From: Cyrtodaria siliqua
Lineage: Eukaryota > Mollusca > Bivalvia > Adapedonta > Hiatellidae
Direction of reading: 5' to 3'
Assembly (NCBI GenBank): GCA_037043455.1
Contig: JAWPHD010007146.1
Span: forward strand, 62,001 to 126,000
DNA: 64,000 nucleotides
Below are positions 21,480 to 32,827 of the stretch, piece after piece (positions within the stretch are counted from its first letter, which is position 1; every line of letters starts with the position of its first letter). The notes under the pieces are model-generated. The model saw only the letters and a list, made by a program, of their open reading frames with translations. It did not search any database and had not been told where the DNA came from. The translations under genes and the position numbers were made by a program.

Positions 21480-22620
21480 ATCGAGGTACGAAACTAGAAA
21501 CGCAATTTCTCATTTTGATATTAAAATATTTATTATACATATCGTTTTCTCGTCAACCTACCTTATAAACTCATCCAAACATAAATAGAAAATATAATAT
21601 GGCTAAATGCATACAGGAATTAATTTAGGGTACAATTGTCAAATGCAAATAACTGTAGTACGAACAGGCTAGATTGTAAATGAACTAGTAACCGGATAGC
21701 GCAATTATCCGAATTACGAAATACGCTACATGTTTTTCTTCTGAAGCAAATTTGTCCAATTCTTGTTTTCTAATCATATATTTATATATTGTTTTAGAAA
21801 CATTTGAAAAGTATTCCTTTGCAATTTGTCCGGGATGTTTTGTTACTTGCAATTGCCTAATATAACATTATATGGTCGCTGTCAAGCGAAGGTTCGCGTG
21901 ACGTCACATCGTGTTTCTCCCTTGATGAGCACACCTTGCTAAAATTTGCTTGAAAAAAAAATCGCCCACAACTCATACATAATGAGATTTTCGTAGAGTT
22001 TCTCGACCTGTTTATTCGCATTATAGTTGTTTTCAGCATCCAATACGTTCGTCTAGCATAGATCAGCATACATGTACGAATTGAAGCCTCGATCTATGAG
22101 AAAAAATGATGTAGGTTACCCGCCAGATGGCGATGAGGAGGCGGCAAAATCAATGGCTATAAATGCAAGTAGAAGATCAACCTTGCATTCAAAAAGAGTT
22201 TGAGAGTTAACCTTTGGAAACGGCCGAAAGATGTTTCACTGAACGTTTACTAGTACACGAAGAAAAGTAGGAGCCCACTAAGAGGATGTTTTGATGCCTT
22301 ACTAAAAACGACAATGACAAAAAGTAAGATTATGTGAAATGCAAATCAAAAGATATCCAAAAAAATGAGGAAGATATGTATTGAGAGCTTATGACCATAC
22401 ATTTATTAAAAAAAACTCCCATTGGATTAAGTTATGACTTCTGAGAATGCACCTGTACCGCTGAGTTAGTTTTGTGATGATGGGGAAGTGGTTGCAAACA
22501 AAAAGGCCGATATCATGGAAAACATTAAAATAAACGTATTCCATCAGTATCGGTTTTAAGGATTATCGATGGAGTGGATAGAATCATGTTCGACGGACAA
22601 TTATTCAAATTATGTCGTCT
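21480..22620. other. Unassigned spacer
   Basis: No gene recognised. 22206-22222 contains TTGGAAACGGCCGAA, a string also present at 54486-54500, with no longer match visible between the two regions. Confidence 0.4.
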
Positions 22621-22639
22621 TTAGTTAATTCATTAATTT

Positions 22640-22690
22640 GATCGTTCGTTCGTGCGTGCGTGCGTGCGTGCGTTCGTTCGTTCATTTATT
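22640..22690. repeat. (CGTT)n/(CGTG)n microsatellite
   Basis: CGTTCGTTCGTGCGTGCGTG and similar. Confidence 0.9.
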
Positions 22691-22821
22691 ATTTTCATTG
22701 ACTGGTATAAGTTCGATAGCCATTGACATTCACTAGTCAAATGACTAACTTGAGATACACAACAATGTGACATATATGGCGCGTCTTGGTTAGAGTGTGT
22801 AACAAGTGTAAAATATAGAAA

Positions 22822-22857
<36 letters not shown>

Positions 22858-22965
22858 CAGCAGCAGTGACAGTAGTATTAGTAGTAGCAACAGCAACGGC
22901 AGAAGTAGTAGTACGTAGTAATAATAGTAGAAGTACTAGTAGTAGCAATATCAGTAACAGTAGTA
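22822..22965. repeat. (AGT)n/(AGC)n trinucleotide repeat
   Basis: AGTAGTAGT becoming AGCAGCAGC and degenerate GTA triplets. Long Leu or Ser/Asn frames here are artefacts. Confidence 0.95.
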
Positions 22966-23004
22966 GGTGTGGTTACCATAGCTCAAATGGCTTTCTTTTG
23001 GCCA

Positions 23005-23748
23005 GATGTAGCAACGCTAAATGTAAAAACGTCGCTAAATGTAAAAACGACTTAAAAACGTCGCTAAATGAAAAAACACCTCTAAATGTAAACAGATTTG
23101 TCGCTAAACGTAAAAAGGGTTGATTGAGATCTCGAAAAATGTACAATGTTGTAAACACACAAAATGACCTGTGATACTATACTATCAAAATATGGTTGTA
23201 AAGTTTTGGTTTCTTATGTTTTTGTTTCTTATGTCACTTTTTAAATATTTACACTTTTACACTTAGCAACAAAACTAGCTCCTTTTTATTTCATTTAGCG
23301 ACGCTCACGTTTTTACATTTAAAGACGTTTGCATTTAAATTGAACAACCTTATTTACCCTTAGCGACAAAAATGTTTACATTTAGCGACGTTTTACATTT
23401 AGAAACGTTTTACATTTAGCGACATTTTACATTTTGTGACGTTTTACATTTAGCGACGTTTTACATTTAGCAACGTTTTACATTTAGCAACGTTTTTACA
23501 TTTAGCGACGTCTTACATTTAACAACGTTTTACATTTAGCGAAGTTTTACATTTAGCGACGTTTTACATTTAGCGACGTTTTAGCGACGTTTTACATTTA
23601 GTGACGTTTTACATTTAGCGACGTACATTTAGCGACGTTTTGCATTTAGCAACGTTTTACATTTAACAATGTTTTTACATTTAGCAACGTTTGACATTTA
23701 GCGACGTTTTACATTTAGCGACGTTTTTACATTTAGCGTTGCTACATC
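23005..23748. repeat. Palindromic minisatellite, ~17-18-bp unit in two opposite arms
   Basis: The right arm (about 23280-23748) is an array of more than 20 units of ACATTTAGCGACGTTTT, with variants (GCAACG, extra T). The left arm (23005-23125) holds the same unit in reverse (CGCTAAATGTAAAAACGT). The outermost ~45 bp of the arms are almost exact reverse complements (GATGTAGCAACGCT at 23005; AGCGTTGCTACATC ending 23748). The spacer, about 23126-23275, is unrelated AT-rich DNA. Fold-back structure is expected. No coding function. Confidence 0.9.
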
Positions 23749-23936
23749 CACACATTTAGCATAGAAATATGCGAAAACAACAGCAACTTGTGGAAGTCTA
23801 CAGGTTTTACAGAAATTATAATTTCGCTCTTATTTCAATGTAAAGAAAGGTAATTTCACAAATGGTAAATTTATGTTTCCTATATCTTTATAATGGCAAG
23901 AAAATTGTCGATTGTTTTAGCGCTTTTTATACAAAA

Positions 23937-24440
23937 CAGAACAGAACAGAACAGGTCATACTTTTATTGACTTGTACGTTAAGTACACCATCATAACATA
24001 TATACAACAATAACAAAATTCATATTTAAATCACGTTTAACATACAAAGTATAGACTAATATACAGACATATATCAGCTCTAAAGAGGATGAACTATGAA
24101 GTGTTCCCACATGCGTTATAGATATTCTATGTGACTATAATGTTTAATCTTACTCTTTACTTTATTTGTACTTTTAAATGTGAAATTGTATGTTTTAACT
24201 AAATGGAAGATAACTCTGATACGTACATTGGAATACAAAAAGTAAGTGAAATAGGTGAACAATCTAAGTCATGCCGATGATTTAAAATACTTCACAATAT
24301 AAAATAACATCACATTGTTTAAGCTAGATGTGCAAAAGGGCTTGCTAAACTTTATGTTATATATATTAAAGGGAGATAATTTAAACTCACTACGGCAACT
24401 TTCGAAAGCTGGGATCTCGTAAGAGATTCACGTTCACAGA
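23937..24440 (-). mobile_element. LINE 3' end with (TGTTC)n tail
   Basis: On the plus strand the left edge reads AAAACAGAACAGAACAGAAC, followed by TCATACTTTTATTGACTTG. In the minus orientation this is an AATAAA-containing 3' UTR ending in TGTTC repeats, typical of some non-LTR retrotransposon tails. No reverse transcriptase motif is visible, so the 5' extent is uncertain. Confidence 0.45.
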
Positions 24441-24449
24441 GCAGAATTA

Positions 24450-24705
24450 TATATAGGGAGAAATATGTGAATTACCAAGGACAGACAACCTTCGGACGAA
24501 CTACGGCAGGGCGCCTAGCTATGACGAGATACACAGAAATCAAGCCTATGCATTCACTTCCTAAAAAGGATAGCTGCCACACACGCTGATGAACTGTATC
24601 TCTACATCATAACCCACTCGTCTGGAGGCACAATTAACATATAGACGCATACATACATACAATTATAGCTCATATGAGTGGGCCACATTTAAGCATTCCA
24701 CCGAA
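24450..24705 (+). repeat. Dispersed repeat family C, copy 1
   Basis: Close match to 32020-32285: ACAGACAACCTTCGGACGAA, CTACGGCAGGGCGCC, TAGCTATGA, GCATTCACTTCCTAAAAA, CTGTATCTCTACATCATAAC and GTCTGGAGGCACAATTAACA. Same orientation. Class unknown. Confidence 0.75.
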
Positions 24706-25160
24706 ATGTTTCTTTTCTTGTTCAGTATATTTGCTGTTATAACAAATGTTAGTCACAAAAGTCAAAATGTAATCATCAAATAAGTTAACTTGTTAAAAGA
24801 TTGGCACTTCTTCTCATTAATTACTTTTCCTTCCAGTGCACTTACAGTTATCAGATTCTTCACGTTTCACGTTTAATTTCAGACTTCCGAAATTTGAGAA
24901 AATACGTTTCCTATGTGGGAGAGGAGGACACAGTCCAGGTTTGTATATTGTATCATTATGTTAACAGAGCTGTCTGAAGACCAGCATCTTTAAAGTGTAT
25001 GACAGAGTGGTCATCACAGTACAAAAGTATATACTGTAAAGCATAGACATAAGACAACTGTGTCATTACATGTCTTAGCCAGTTAGTCAGACTTTCAAAT
25101 AGTTTAAGCGATCGGTAAACATGCCAGTAATAGCTTATATACGATTGTTTTAAAGAAAAT
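24706..25160. other. Unassigned spacer
   Basis: Nothing recognised. Confidence 0.35.
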
Positions 25161-25450
25161 GACTCGCCAAATAACGGCAAAATTATACTACAAAGTCGTG
25201 TTTTAAAACTCTGTCCATGTGTTCAGATCATGGGTCCTAAAAATACCCGTGATTGAATGTGCGTAAAATAATTCGACGCCCCAGTTTCGGGGTTTGGCCT
25301 GGCTGGTTAAAACCGTTTATACTGTGTCTATAGAGATTGGTTTCTCAAAATATTTTAGTTTATATATACCTCTTCGTCAGTAGGTTTAGAAACGGTGTAC
25401 ATATGATATACAATTTGGCTGTTGTTGGCCGGATAGCTACTTTAATTATC
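25160..25450 (+). repeat. Third, diverged copy of part of the ~3-kb duplication
   Basis: Aligns with 17040-17360 and 57358-57670: GACTCGCCAAATAACG, CTGTCCATGTGTTCA, GTGTCTATAGAGATT, TTTCTCAAA, AGTAGGTTTAGAAACGGTGT, TGGCTGTTGTTGGC and GGATAGCTACTTTAA. More divergent than the other two are from each other, so this sequence is a repeat family as well as part of a recent duplication. Confidence 0.65.
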
Positions 25451-25512
25451 ACACGTAAAGTCATATTATTGAATCTAACTTTACAAAGCCGATTCAAATT
25501 GAATGTAATAAG

Positions 25513-27800
25513 GATTCAAAATTCAAGATTCAAGATTCTTTATTAAGTAACTTAAACATTACAATGTTTCTTGATACATGATACAATGGATACATGATAC
25601 AATGAATAATATTATATACAACAGTTAGTCGTGATAATTATGTGCATAGACATAAAGGCAATGAGCAAAACATGATTTATACAGAAAAGATATACAAACA
25701 TATATTGAACGTGAGGTTGTACTAAGTACATTTACATAAATAGAACAATGCAATGTGTATGTATGTACATATATACATATTGAAATATCATAAAGAACGT
25801 TAAAGCATATAGATGTGCAAAAGATGGTGTAGTATTTAACTTTAAGTGAGATTTACAGTACTTTTATATGTCGATTAACTATGTTTTGTCAAATAAGTGT
25901 CGCTTGATATACAAATTTACAAAGTTTTGACGTACCAGAACAACTGACAGACTGCATTAGCTCAATAAATTTAAAAACGCTTAGTCTAACAAAGTGACAT
26001 TTAATATATTGTTTTCGAATGTCATGTATACTTGACATATAAACATATAGGTGTATTCGTATTCTAGACCACCAGAATTACAAATTAAACAGTAGCGTTG
26101 GTCATGATCGATTCAGTTAACACTATAACGACCTGTTTCAATACGCAGTTGATGCGATAACAGTCTTAGCTTAGTAAGTGCAATACGATTTTTTGTGGTA
26201 TTTCATCTAGATAATACTCATAATTGAAAGTGGTATTTAATAGTCTGTATGTACACAAAGATCGACTGTTATTTACAGTAGTATACCATGATTGAACAAA
26301 TTGATCGATTATTCTTTGCTTGAACAAAAGATGAAAAGTAAGTAACTTAACCCCATCTGAGTTGTTTCATACATCAGAAAAACCGGTATCATTTAACAAT
26401 GTTTTGACACGAGAACCCCAATTAGTTTTACCTCTATGACATTCGAATGTTTATGACTTGTACACATGTTGTAAAATGATATTGTCAGGCACCAATACTT
26501 AACAATACGGACATATCTTTAACATAATTATAGGGTATCGACATAACTCACCATATATAGCAGCATTACAAGTAGATTGTTTGACATGCAACAGAGATTT
26601 AAGGAACTTTAGGTGAATTCATTCAATTTCTTTAATTTTACTAAATCCTCATATTTCATATTAAGCATAATTTAGTATGGAGCTAACGAAGGTATCAAAT
26701 AGCTGACATACTGAACTAGGTTTCAGTGAATAGTTACGCATATTAACCAGTAAAGTATTTAGTGCTTTTAAACCTTTACCAGTTAATGTTTCTGGGTTAA
26801 ATTATAATTATCTGTATAATTAAAGACGGTACCAAGATAATTGAAATTGTCTACAGTTTCCATTGGTATTTTATCATATGTCCATTTTTCGTCATTTTTG
26901 ATTGGACCTCGTTTTATAAAAAACATCAATTTTACTTTTATCGGGATTTACTTTAGTCCGCTATTTCTACAGTTAGAATGTAGAAGATCAAAACGTTTTT
27001 GGAGGTCATTGTGTGATTTACTTACTATCATCATGTCATCGGTAAATAACATAAGAATAAAAGAAATAACATCAAGACTTATACCAGATTTAACATCATT
27101 CATTAAAAATAGTTCTATATATTCTAGAAATAGTGAAACTAATATCGGAGACATTACCTCCCCTTACTTTAAGCCAATATAACACTCAAAATAGTCTGAA
27201 TATATTTTACGACTCCTCGCGCGGGCTTTAATTTAGAATACATATCACGAATTACTCGCAGAGTTTTACCCTTTAAACCTAAGTTATACAGTTTATACCA
27301 GAGCCCGTTGCGATAAATACTGTCAAATACCTTTTTAAAATCTATAAAAAGCACACGCTAGGCGACCATTTTCATTAAGGATGTTACTAACAATGGCATT
27401 AAGCACAACACTTGCTTTAGTAGTAGAACGATGTTTTCTAAAATCAAATTTAGCATCTCTAATAACATTATTTATTTCGGCCCAGTCAGACGCCATTTTG
27501 TTTAAAATACCAGTAAATATATTTGAGAAGCAGCTAACAAGGGTAGTACCTCTATAATCATTAAAGTTAGCTTGGTCATTTTTCTTAAATGTCTTCCACC
27601 CATTGCTCTGGGAATAGTCCTGTATTTAAAATACCATTAAACTGTCTACTAGATGTGACCATAGAATATCTGATGCTTATTTTACCATTTTGTTTCAGTT
27701 CTACATATCATTAGAGAAATATGGCACATTTTACCATCAATTCAAGCATTTTGCAATCCATTTGTACCCTACCAAAGAGCGCTTCATGCTCATTTGGGCC
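25513..27800 (-). mobile_element. Decayed LINE with RT remnants
   Basis: Minus-strand element ending at about 25513 in a tail (AATAAAGAATCTTGAATCTT). RT blocks read from high to low coordinates: KKNDQANFNDYRGTTLVSC (~27600), FRKHRSTTKASVVLNAIVSN (~27420), LFIDFKKVFDS (~27350), LWYKLYNLGLKGKTLRVI, VMSPILVSLFLEYIE and FTDDM, which replaces the usual ADD box (~27040). Multiple frame breaks are present. 5'-truncated; the endonuclease was not found. The family is typical of LINEs abundant in marine invertebrates, and the clade is not certain. Confidence 0.75.
26948..27620 (-). pseudogene. Reverse transcriptase remnant
   Basis: RT palm and fingers of the LINE above, in at least three frames. The catalytic box reads TDD where family members have ADD. 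Frame breaks lie near 27355 and 27165. It would have copied element RNA into the genome; it is now non-functional. Confidence 0.75.
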
Positions 27801-27999
27801 TCTTGTTTTACTCCATTTTGTTCGTGCATATTGTAACAGTTAAATAAAGAGATACACTAATATTATTTAGCAATAATAACATCATTACATACGATCTTTT
27901 TACGAGTAGTATAACTCGAGCTGCAGAACTAAACGGATGAAGTATATACGTCTCAAAAGAAAATGACCAGTCTGAATGCGCAAAAAAATAACAGGTCCA

Positions 28000-28270
28000 C
28001 CTTGAAAACTTTGAAAATGTAAAAGATGCATTGATAAGTGCTGTCATGGTAAACTAGAACTATCACTGAAGGTGATGAATATTCCCGTTGTGAAAACGTT
28101 TGAAATGAATGGCACATGAACACGCCCGGGAACTGCACAACAGCATTGCTTTGGCAATACCAAGAGTTTAAGGTGGAGGATTTCCGGTAATGCAGGCGTG
28201 CAATCAAAATTGCCGAATATGGGGTAGGTGTTTATCATTGCGCACAATTGTTCTTGTATTACATCTTTTT
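28000..28270. other. Unassigned spacer
   Basis: Several overlapping short minus-strand frames, none convincing. Confidence 0.3.
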
Positions 28271-28486
28271 TTTTCTTTAAAAATCGAGGAATGTCTTGTG
28301 CTAGCCAATTGACAAGAGCGACTATTCACAGAATATGGGCATCGACGATCTACGCATGTTTGAGAAATCCTTTCTGCCGTATGCAATTCATGTGGGAGAG
28401 AAGACGCATAACTGTTAAACACATGTAGATGCTCTTTTTAATATTCAAACATTCACACATTTACATTAATCTTGTGAATTTTAAAA

Positions 28487-28488
<2 letters not shown>

Positions 28489-28551
<63 letters not shown>
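28489..28551. repeat. (AT)n microsatellite
   Basis: About 30 AT dinucleotides inside family B. Confidence 0.97.
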
Positions 28552-28552
<1 letters not shown>

Positions 28553-28599
28553 GACGTACATCTGTAAATTTCTAGACAAATATAGATATAAAAATCAAA

Positions 28600-29060
28600 C
28601 AGGAAAAGCAGCATTCAAGGACGACAATCAACCACAAACAGACAGAGAGGCCAAGAACAAATTTAAAAATGAATATAAGGCAAAAATAAGACATCACAAA
28701 CACAAAAGGGTTGACAATAGGGCTACCGCCTTGGAACGGAGGGTGGCAAAAAAGGCCGTTGGGGGTTTACACCAGGTTCTAGGGTGCACTAACACCTCAC
28801 ACTTACTCTACTGTCAACCTATAAAACGGGACAATGTAAATAAAGAAAACCCCGCCATGAACTATTCTCTAACCAACAAGGCAGCATTAATAGGCAATAT
28901 AAGTAAACCACAAATATGCTGGTGTATATATAAATACCAAAAAACAATAGCCTAGAAAGCCACAAAGAAGGTAATCAATGACTTGGCAGAAGCCAGAGCA
29001 ACAGGAGAATAAACCATTGAGGGCAGGGCAAATGATCATCTGAATAAGATTAATCCCCAA
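28600..29060 (+). repeat. Dispersed repeat family A, long copy nested in family B
   Basis: Shares GAAAAGCAGCATTCAAGGAC, CACAAACACAAAAGGGTTG, ACAATAGGGCTACCGCC, ATTCTCTAACCAACAAGGCA, GCAATATAAGTAAA, CAATAGCCTAGAAAGCCACA and ATGACTTGGCAGAAGCCAGA with 56590-57010. No supported ORF. Confidence 0.7.
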
Positions 29061-29262
29061 AAATGCACTGCAATAAAGGCGTGAAACCTGCAGCGCAGGC
29101 GTGCTATGAAAAAGGAACAAACTCAAGGTGGAATGATTCGTCGTTTTGAGAGATTTCTATTATGCTTTAATTATCATATTATTATAATTATTGTTAAATA
29201 CACATTAACGAACACACAGTAACATCTAAATATCATAATATACCTGAAGAAAAAACAATTAC

Positions 29263-29934
29263 CTGTCAGTTTGGCACTTAGAACCCCCAATAAGAACGCA
29301 AGATTAACTCAGTTATTGAATGTGTTCGAGGTTCAATGCAGCAACTACGGCGCTTTGAATAGATGTGTTCTCCCCCAATATGTTTCGGATCGCTTTGGTT
29401 TGGGTAATATTTTTTTCATTTTTGCGCAAAAGATACCAACATACGAGTGTCAGGAGCTAGTCTTCAAAACGTTGTGATGACATGTGCACAACATAATCTG
29501 GTAAAATTAATTAAAGTCGACGCAACGCTAACGACACATATACAAATGAACTTGTTCCAGCTTGTTCAGTAAACAGAAAAAAGTTTCTTTTTTAAATACT
29601 TACCCATTTCATTCATGACTGTGGTATTTCAAACCATGTTCTTCATCTGATTTCTAAAATCGACCTTGCGAATATAATGTCAGTTCAAACTTTCTACAAA
29701 TGTGTAGGGAGCTCCAATTATTTGATTTTTAGCCGGGTTTTTGAAAAAAGAAATCAGCTTATAGATTGGCGTAAACCGGCGGGTGGGCGGCGGTCGAGCG
29801 GCAAGCGTCAACATTTACTAACATTTACTAACCCTGTCCAATCTTCACCAAATTTTATAGCACCTTCTTCTCATGAAGCAATGACCTTAACCAGAAAACT
29901 AGGTTACTGTTACCTACTTTCTCCAAAACATATG
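29263..29934. other. Unassigned spacer
   Basis: Open frames at 29271-29477 and 29677-29943 show no motif. I see no gene. Confidence 0.35.
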
Positions 29935-29935
29935 A

Positions 29936-30008
29936 AACGTTAACCTTTTTGATTAAGTTTACGTTAACCTTTTTGTTTAAGCTTGCGTTAACCTTTTTAT
30001 TTAAGTTT
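29936..30008. repeat. Three ~26-bp tandem units
   Basis: CGTTAACCTTTTTGTTTAAG repeated three times with minor variation. Confidence 0.85.
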
Positions 30009-30345
30009 CGTTTCTGCTCAATAACTTTAGTCAGGCATGCAACTTTCAGAATAGGTAGCTAATATAAAGAGAAAGCTTGGTGTTGCATTTGGGGTCAAGG
30101 TCACTGTTACTAAAAATAGAAAAACGGTTTACGCTCAATACGTTTAGTAAGGAATGAGATACTGGCATGAAACTTTCTGGATAGGTAGCTAATATGAAGA
30201 GGAAGCTTAGGGTTGCATTTGGGTTCATTGTAAAGGTCACTGCCATTAAAAATAGAAAAATGGTTTCCGTTCAATAAAACTTCAGTTAAGAATGAGATAT
30301 TGGCATGACACATTCTGAATAGGTAGCTTATATAAAGAGGAAAGT
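30005..30345 (+). repeat. ~125-bp tandem units, 2.5 copies
   Basis: Each unit reads CTCAATAACTTTAGT, GGAATGAGATA, TGGCATGAAACTTTCTGGAT, AGGTAGCTAATAT, AGAGGAAGCTT, GGGTTGCATTTGGG, AAGGTCACTG and AAAAATAGAAAAA. Same units as at 34110-34960. Confidence 0.85.
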
Positions 30346-30381
30346 CGCAACACTGGGCCAATGTCATTCACTTTGAATCAT

Positions 30382-30426
30382 GTTTTCGAATGTCGTATGT
30401 CGAATGTCGTATGTCGAATGTCGTAT
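30382..30426. repeat. 15-bp tandem repeat
   Basis: TCGAATGTCGTATG repeated three times. Confidence 0.85.
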
Positions 30427-31079
30427 TTGATATTCACGCATCAAAATTAGCATAGTAATTCGATTAGAAAGACTTGGTTTAGTTTCTACCACAACTTTTT
30501 TTTATGAAAGTGCATTTATTTTTCTACATTGTTGCGCGCTAAATGCAAATACAAAGTCAACTCTACAAATTATAATCATCGTATACAGCAGCAGCTGTTA
30601 TAGTGGAACCATACACAACGAGTTGCTAGTTCCTCACAATTGCTATTTCAGTTAGGTTGACCAATTAAATAAATCACAGATATTGCTGCATTACGCATGT
30701 CGTTATGTCACTGAAGGAACTAATTATGTCCTTAGGTGTTAATTGTCAGTGCATTACAAGGATGACCCCCACTGATTCGACACTTGTATATATTCCTCTG
30801 ACTAAGGAGTCAGGACCAATTCCGGAAATAGCTGATAAACTGTAAACGTGTAATTGTTAAATCATGAACATTTTGTTTTGATGGAAAATCCGGAGATTAT
30901 ATACTTAAATCCGGAGATCCGGAGAGCGACCGAAACATCCGGACAATCCGGATTTTATCCGGAGATTTGGCAGGCCTGTAAACACGTTGTGATTGACGTT
31001 AAAACTTTGCCAAGACATCTTATTCTTAAGTGCGTCACTCCAATAAGCATTATATGATGATATGCTGGTGACTCGAGTA

Positions 31080-31950
31080 AAAATGTTTACTCCAGTGACT
31101 TTGAAGCTGATGTTAATATCAATTTAAATCATCAAGATGAATTAAATGTACCGATAACTCTTGCAGAGTGTAGAAAAGTTATTTCTCTGGCCATGTCAGG
31201 TAAAGCCGTAGGAATAGATTGTTTACCATATGAAGTATTTAAAAACAATTTGTCTGTTAAACTTTTATGTATTTTTTTTAATGAATGTATGTCAAGTCAC
31301 TGTGTTCCTCTGTTTGGTCAAGGTCCGTTATCGAACCAATCCCCCAAAACACACAACATGATCCAAGGATTCCTTCAAATCACAGATGCCTACATCTAGT
31401 AAATTATACACAAACGTTTTAAATATTTGGTTAGCAAAATATCTAGAAACAAATGATTTATTAGTCGACGAACAAAACGGTTTCAGACAGAACATATCTT
31501 GCGAAGATCATATGTTTTCCTTGACATCCATCATTAGTGTTTATTCTACTTTTTAAACCAATCAGATGGCTCAGCATTTTAAATACTTGCACTATTTATT
31601 GATGAAGATTTTTCTACCAGCGCTCTTCATGGTTTAGAGTGTGACCTATATAGAGACTATCGATAAAACCTATCGTAAACACTAATCCGGATAGAGTCTC
31701 TATCTTAAACTTAGAAACAGAAAATCCGAATATTTGAATAATGTACATGTTTTGTAGATAGCAAGGCGTTTGACCGGATAAATAGGGATATTTTATATAT
31801 AAAATTAGCCAATATAGGCATTTCTGGTACCTTAGAATCCCTAAAGAGTCTATATATTGAATGTAAAGCAGCAGTTAATGTAAATGGAAGCTGCACTGAT
31901 TTTTTGATATACATTCAGGGGTAAAACAAGGAGACGTGTATTTTAGTGTT
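31080..31950 (+). pseudogene. LINE reverse transcriptase remnant
   Basis: Frames in order: PITLAECRKVISLAMSGKAV then GIDCLPYEVFKNN (~31150-31250); YTNVLNIWLAKYLE, DEQNGFRQN and SCEDHMFSLTSII (~31400-31540); SKAFDRINRDILYIKLANIG (~31755-31830); and GVKQGDV (~31918-31937). This is the order of fingers and palm blocks in LINE RTs, broken by frameshifts and by a ~200-bp unmatched stretch. The catalytic ADD box is not reached before the repeat that follows. Confidence 0.78.
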
Positions 31951-31979
31951 TTTTGTTTCGTATTTGTTCTTTTCGTGTT

Positions 31980-32020
31980 TGTGCACCCCTGATGAAGGCG
32001 TAAGCCGAAAGCGCTATATA
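31980..32020 (+). other. Hammerhead-like motif, candidate
   Basis: CTGATGA (31989-31995) is followed by a short hairpin GGC-GTAA-GCC (31997-32006) and GAAA (32007-32010), then GCGCT. This is the order of a hammerhead core, and similar strings mark Penelope-like elements. An extra A before the stem and no clear stem III/cleavage site argue against an active ribozyme. Confidence 0.3.
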
Positions 32021-32285
32021 TATATAGGGAGACGTATTTGCGAACAACAAAGGACAGACAACCTTCGGACGAACTACGGCAGGGCGCCTAGCTATGATGA
32101 AAGACACAGAAATCAAACGTATGCATTCACTTCCTAAAAAAAGGATAGCTGCAACACATGCTGATAAACTGTATCTCTACATCATAACCCACTTGTCTGG
32201 AGGCACAATTAACATATACACGCATACATACATACAATTATAGCTATTATGAGTGGGATCACATTAAAGGATTCAACCACACACA
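32020..32285 (+). repeat. Dispersed repeat family C, copy 2
   Basis: Direct match to 24450-24705. Both copies start after TATATATAGGGAGA, suggesting a real boundary. It follows the hammerhead-like motif. Confidence 0.75.
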
Positions 32286-32825
32286 CGCTATATGTTTAGA
32301 CAGTGACAATGAAAGGTGCCGGATATATATATATCTCTTTATTTCCTCCTGGCTGTAAACTTATATGTCATGTGTGTTACCTTATGTACGTATTTATCAT
32401 TATGATAAAAAGCATATTGACCATTTTTCTTAGAAACGTTTTTTGGTGAAGAATGCAAGCACATTGGTAATACAGACAGTCAGTAAAGTGTTTTCATTTA
32501 CTGGGACTGCGTGTCGTTAGTGAAGTGTTATCATTTACTGGGTTAAATAAAACTTGTCTTCACTCAACAACGGGTATCTATATTTTCCGATACATGGAGG
32601 AAATAAAGAATACTACCTGACTACTTAATAGGCTGCTATATGAAAACTGTATTATTAGTTAAGTTTTATATTTTGGCGAACAATAATCAGTTACATATTT
32701 AGTTATGTCAATTGATCTATTTTTTTGTTGTATTTTTCATGTTTACCTTTGTTATACCTATTAACTGAGTTGTAAAATCAATAATGCATTAGATATTTTG
32801 TAACGATGTTATTTGTCACTTTAAT
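32286..32825. other. Unassigned spacer
   Basis: AT-rich, with a TCATTTACTGGG short repeat (32490-32545). Nothing else. Confidence 0.35.
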
Positions 32826-32827
32826 AA

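Larger units (their letters stand above)
28270..29262 (+). repeat. Dispersed repeat family B, copy 1, with nested family A
   Basis: The ends match 35750-36250 in reverse. Left: TGTGCTAGCCAATTGACAAG, GTTTGAGAAATCCTTTCTGC, CGTATGCAAT, and CTGACGTACATCTGTAAATT after the AT tract. Right: CAGGCGTGCTATGAAAAAGG, ACAAACTCAAGGTGGA, GTCGTTTTGAGAGAT and CATCTAAATATCATAATATA. The middle (about 28600-29060) is a family A repeat absent from the other copy, and it also occurs at 56590-57060. The short frame 28731-28955 is family A sequence. Confidence 0.75.

Noticed and set aside
22206..22222. TTGGAAACGGCCGAA shared with 54486-54500 as a repeat end
   Set aside because: Only about 15 bases match and no longer homology is visible in the flanks.
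22633..23123. Leu-rich and Ser/Asn-rich ORFs
   Set aside because: Produced by AGT trinucleotide and minisatellite repeats.
23276..23748. CRISPR-like regular repeats
   Set aside because: Units are contiguous ~17-bp minisatellite copies with no unique spacers, and the genome is eukaryotic.
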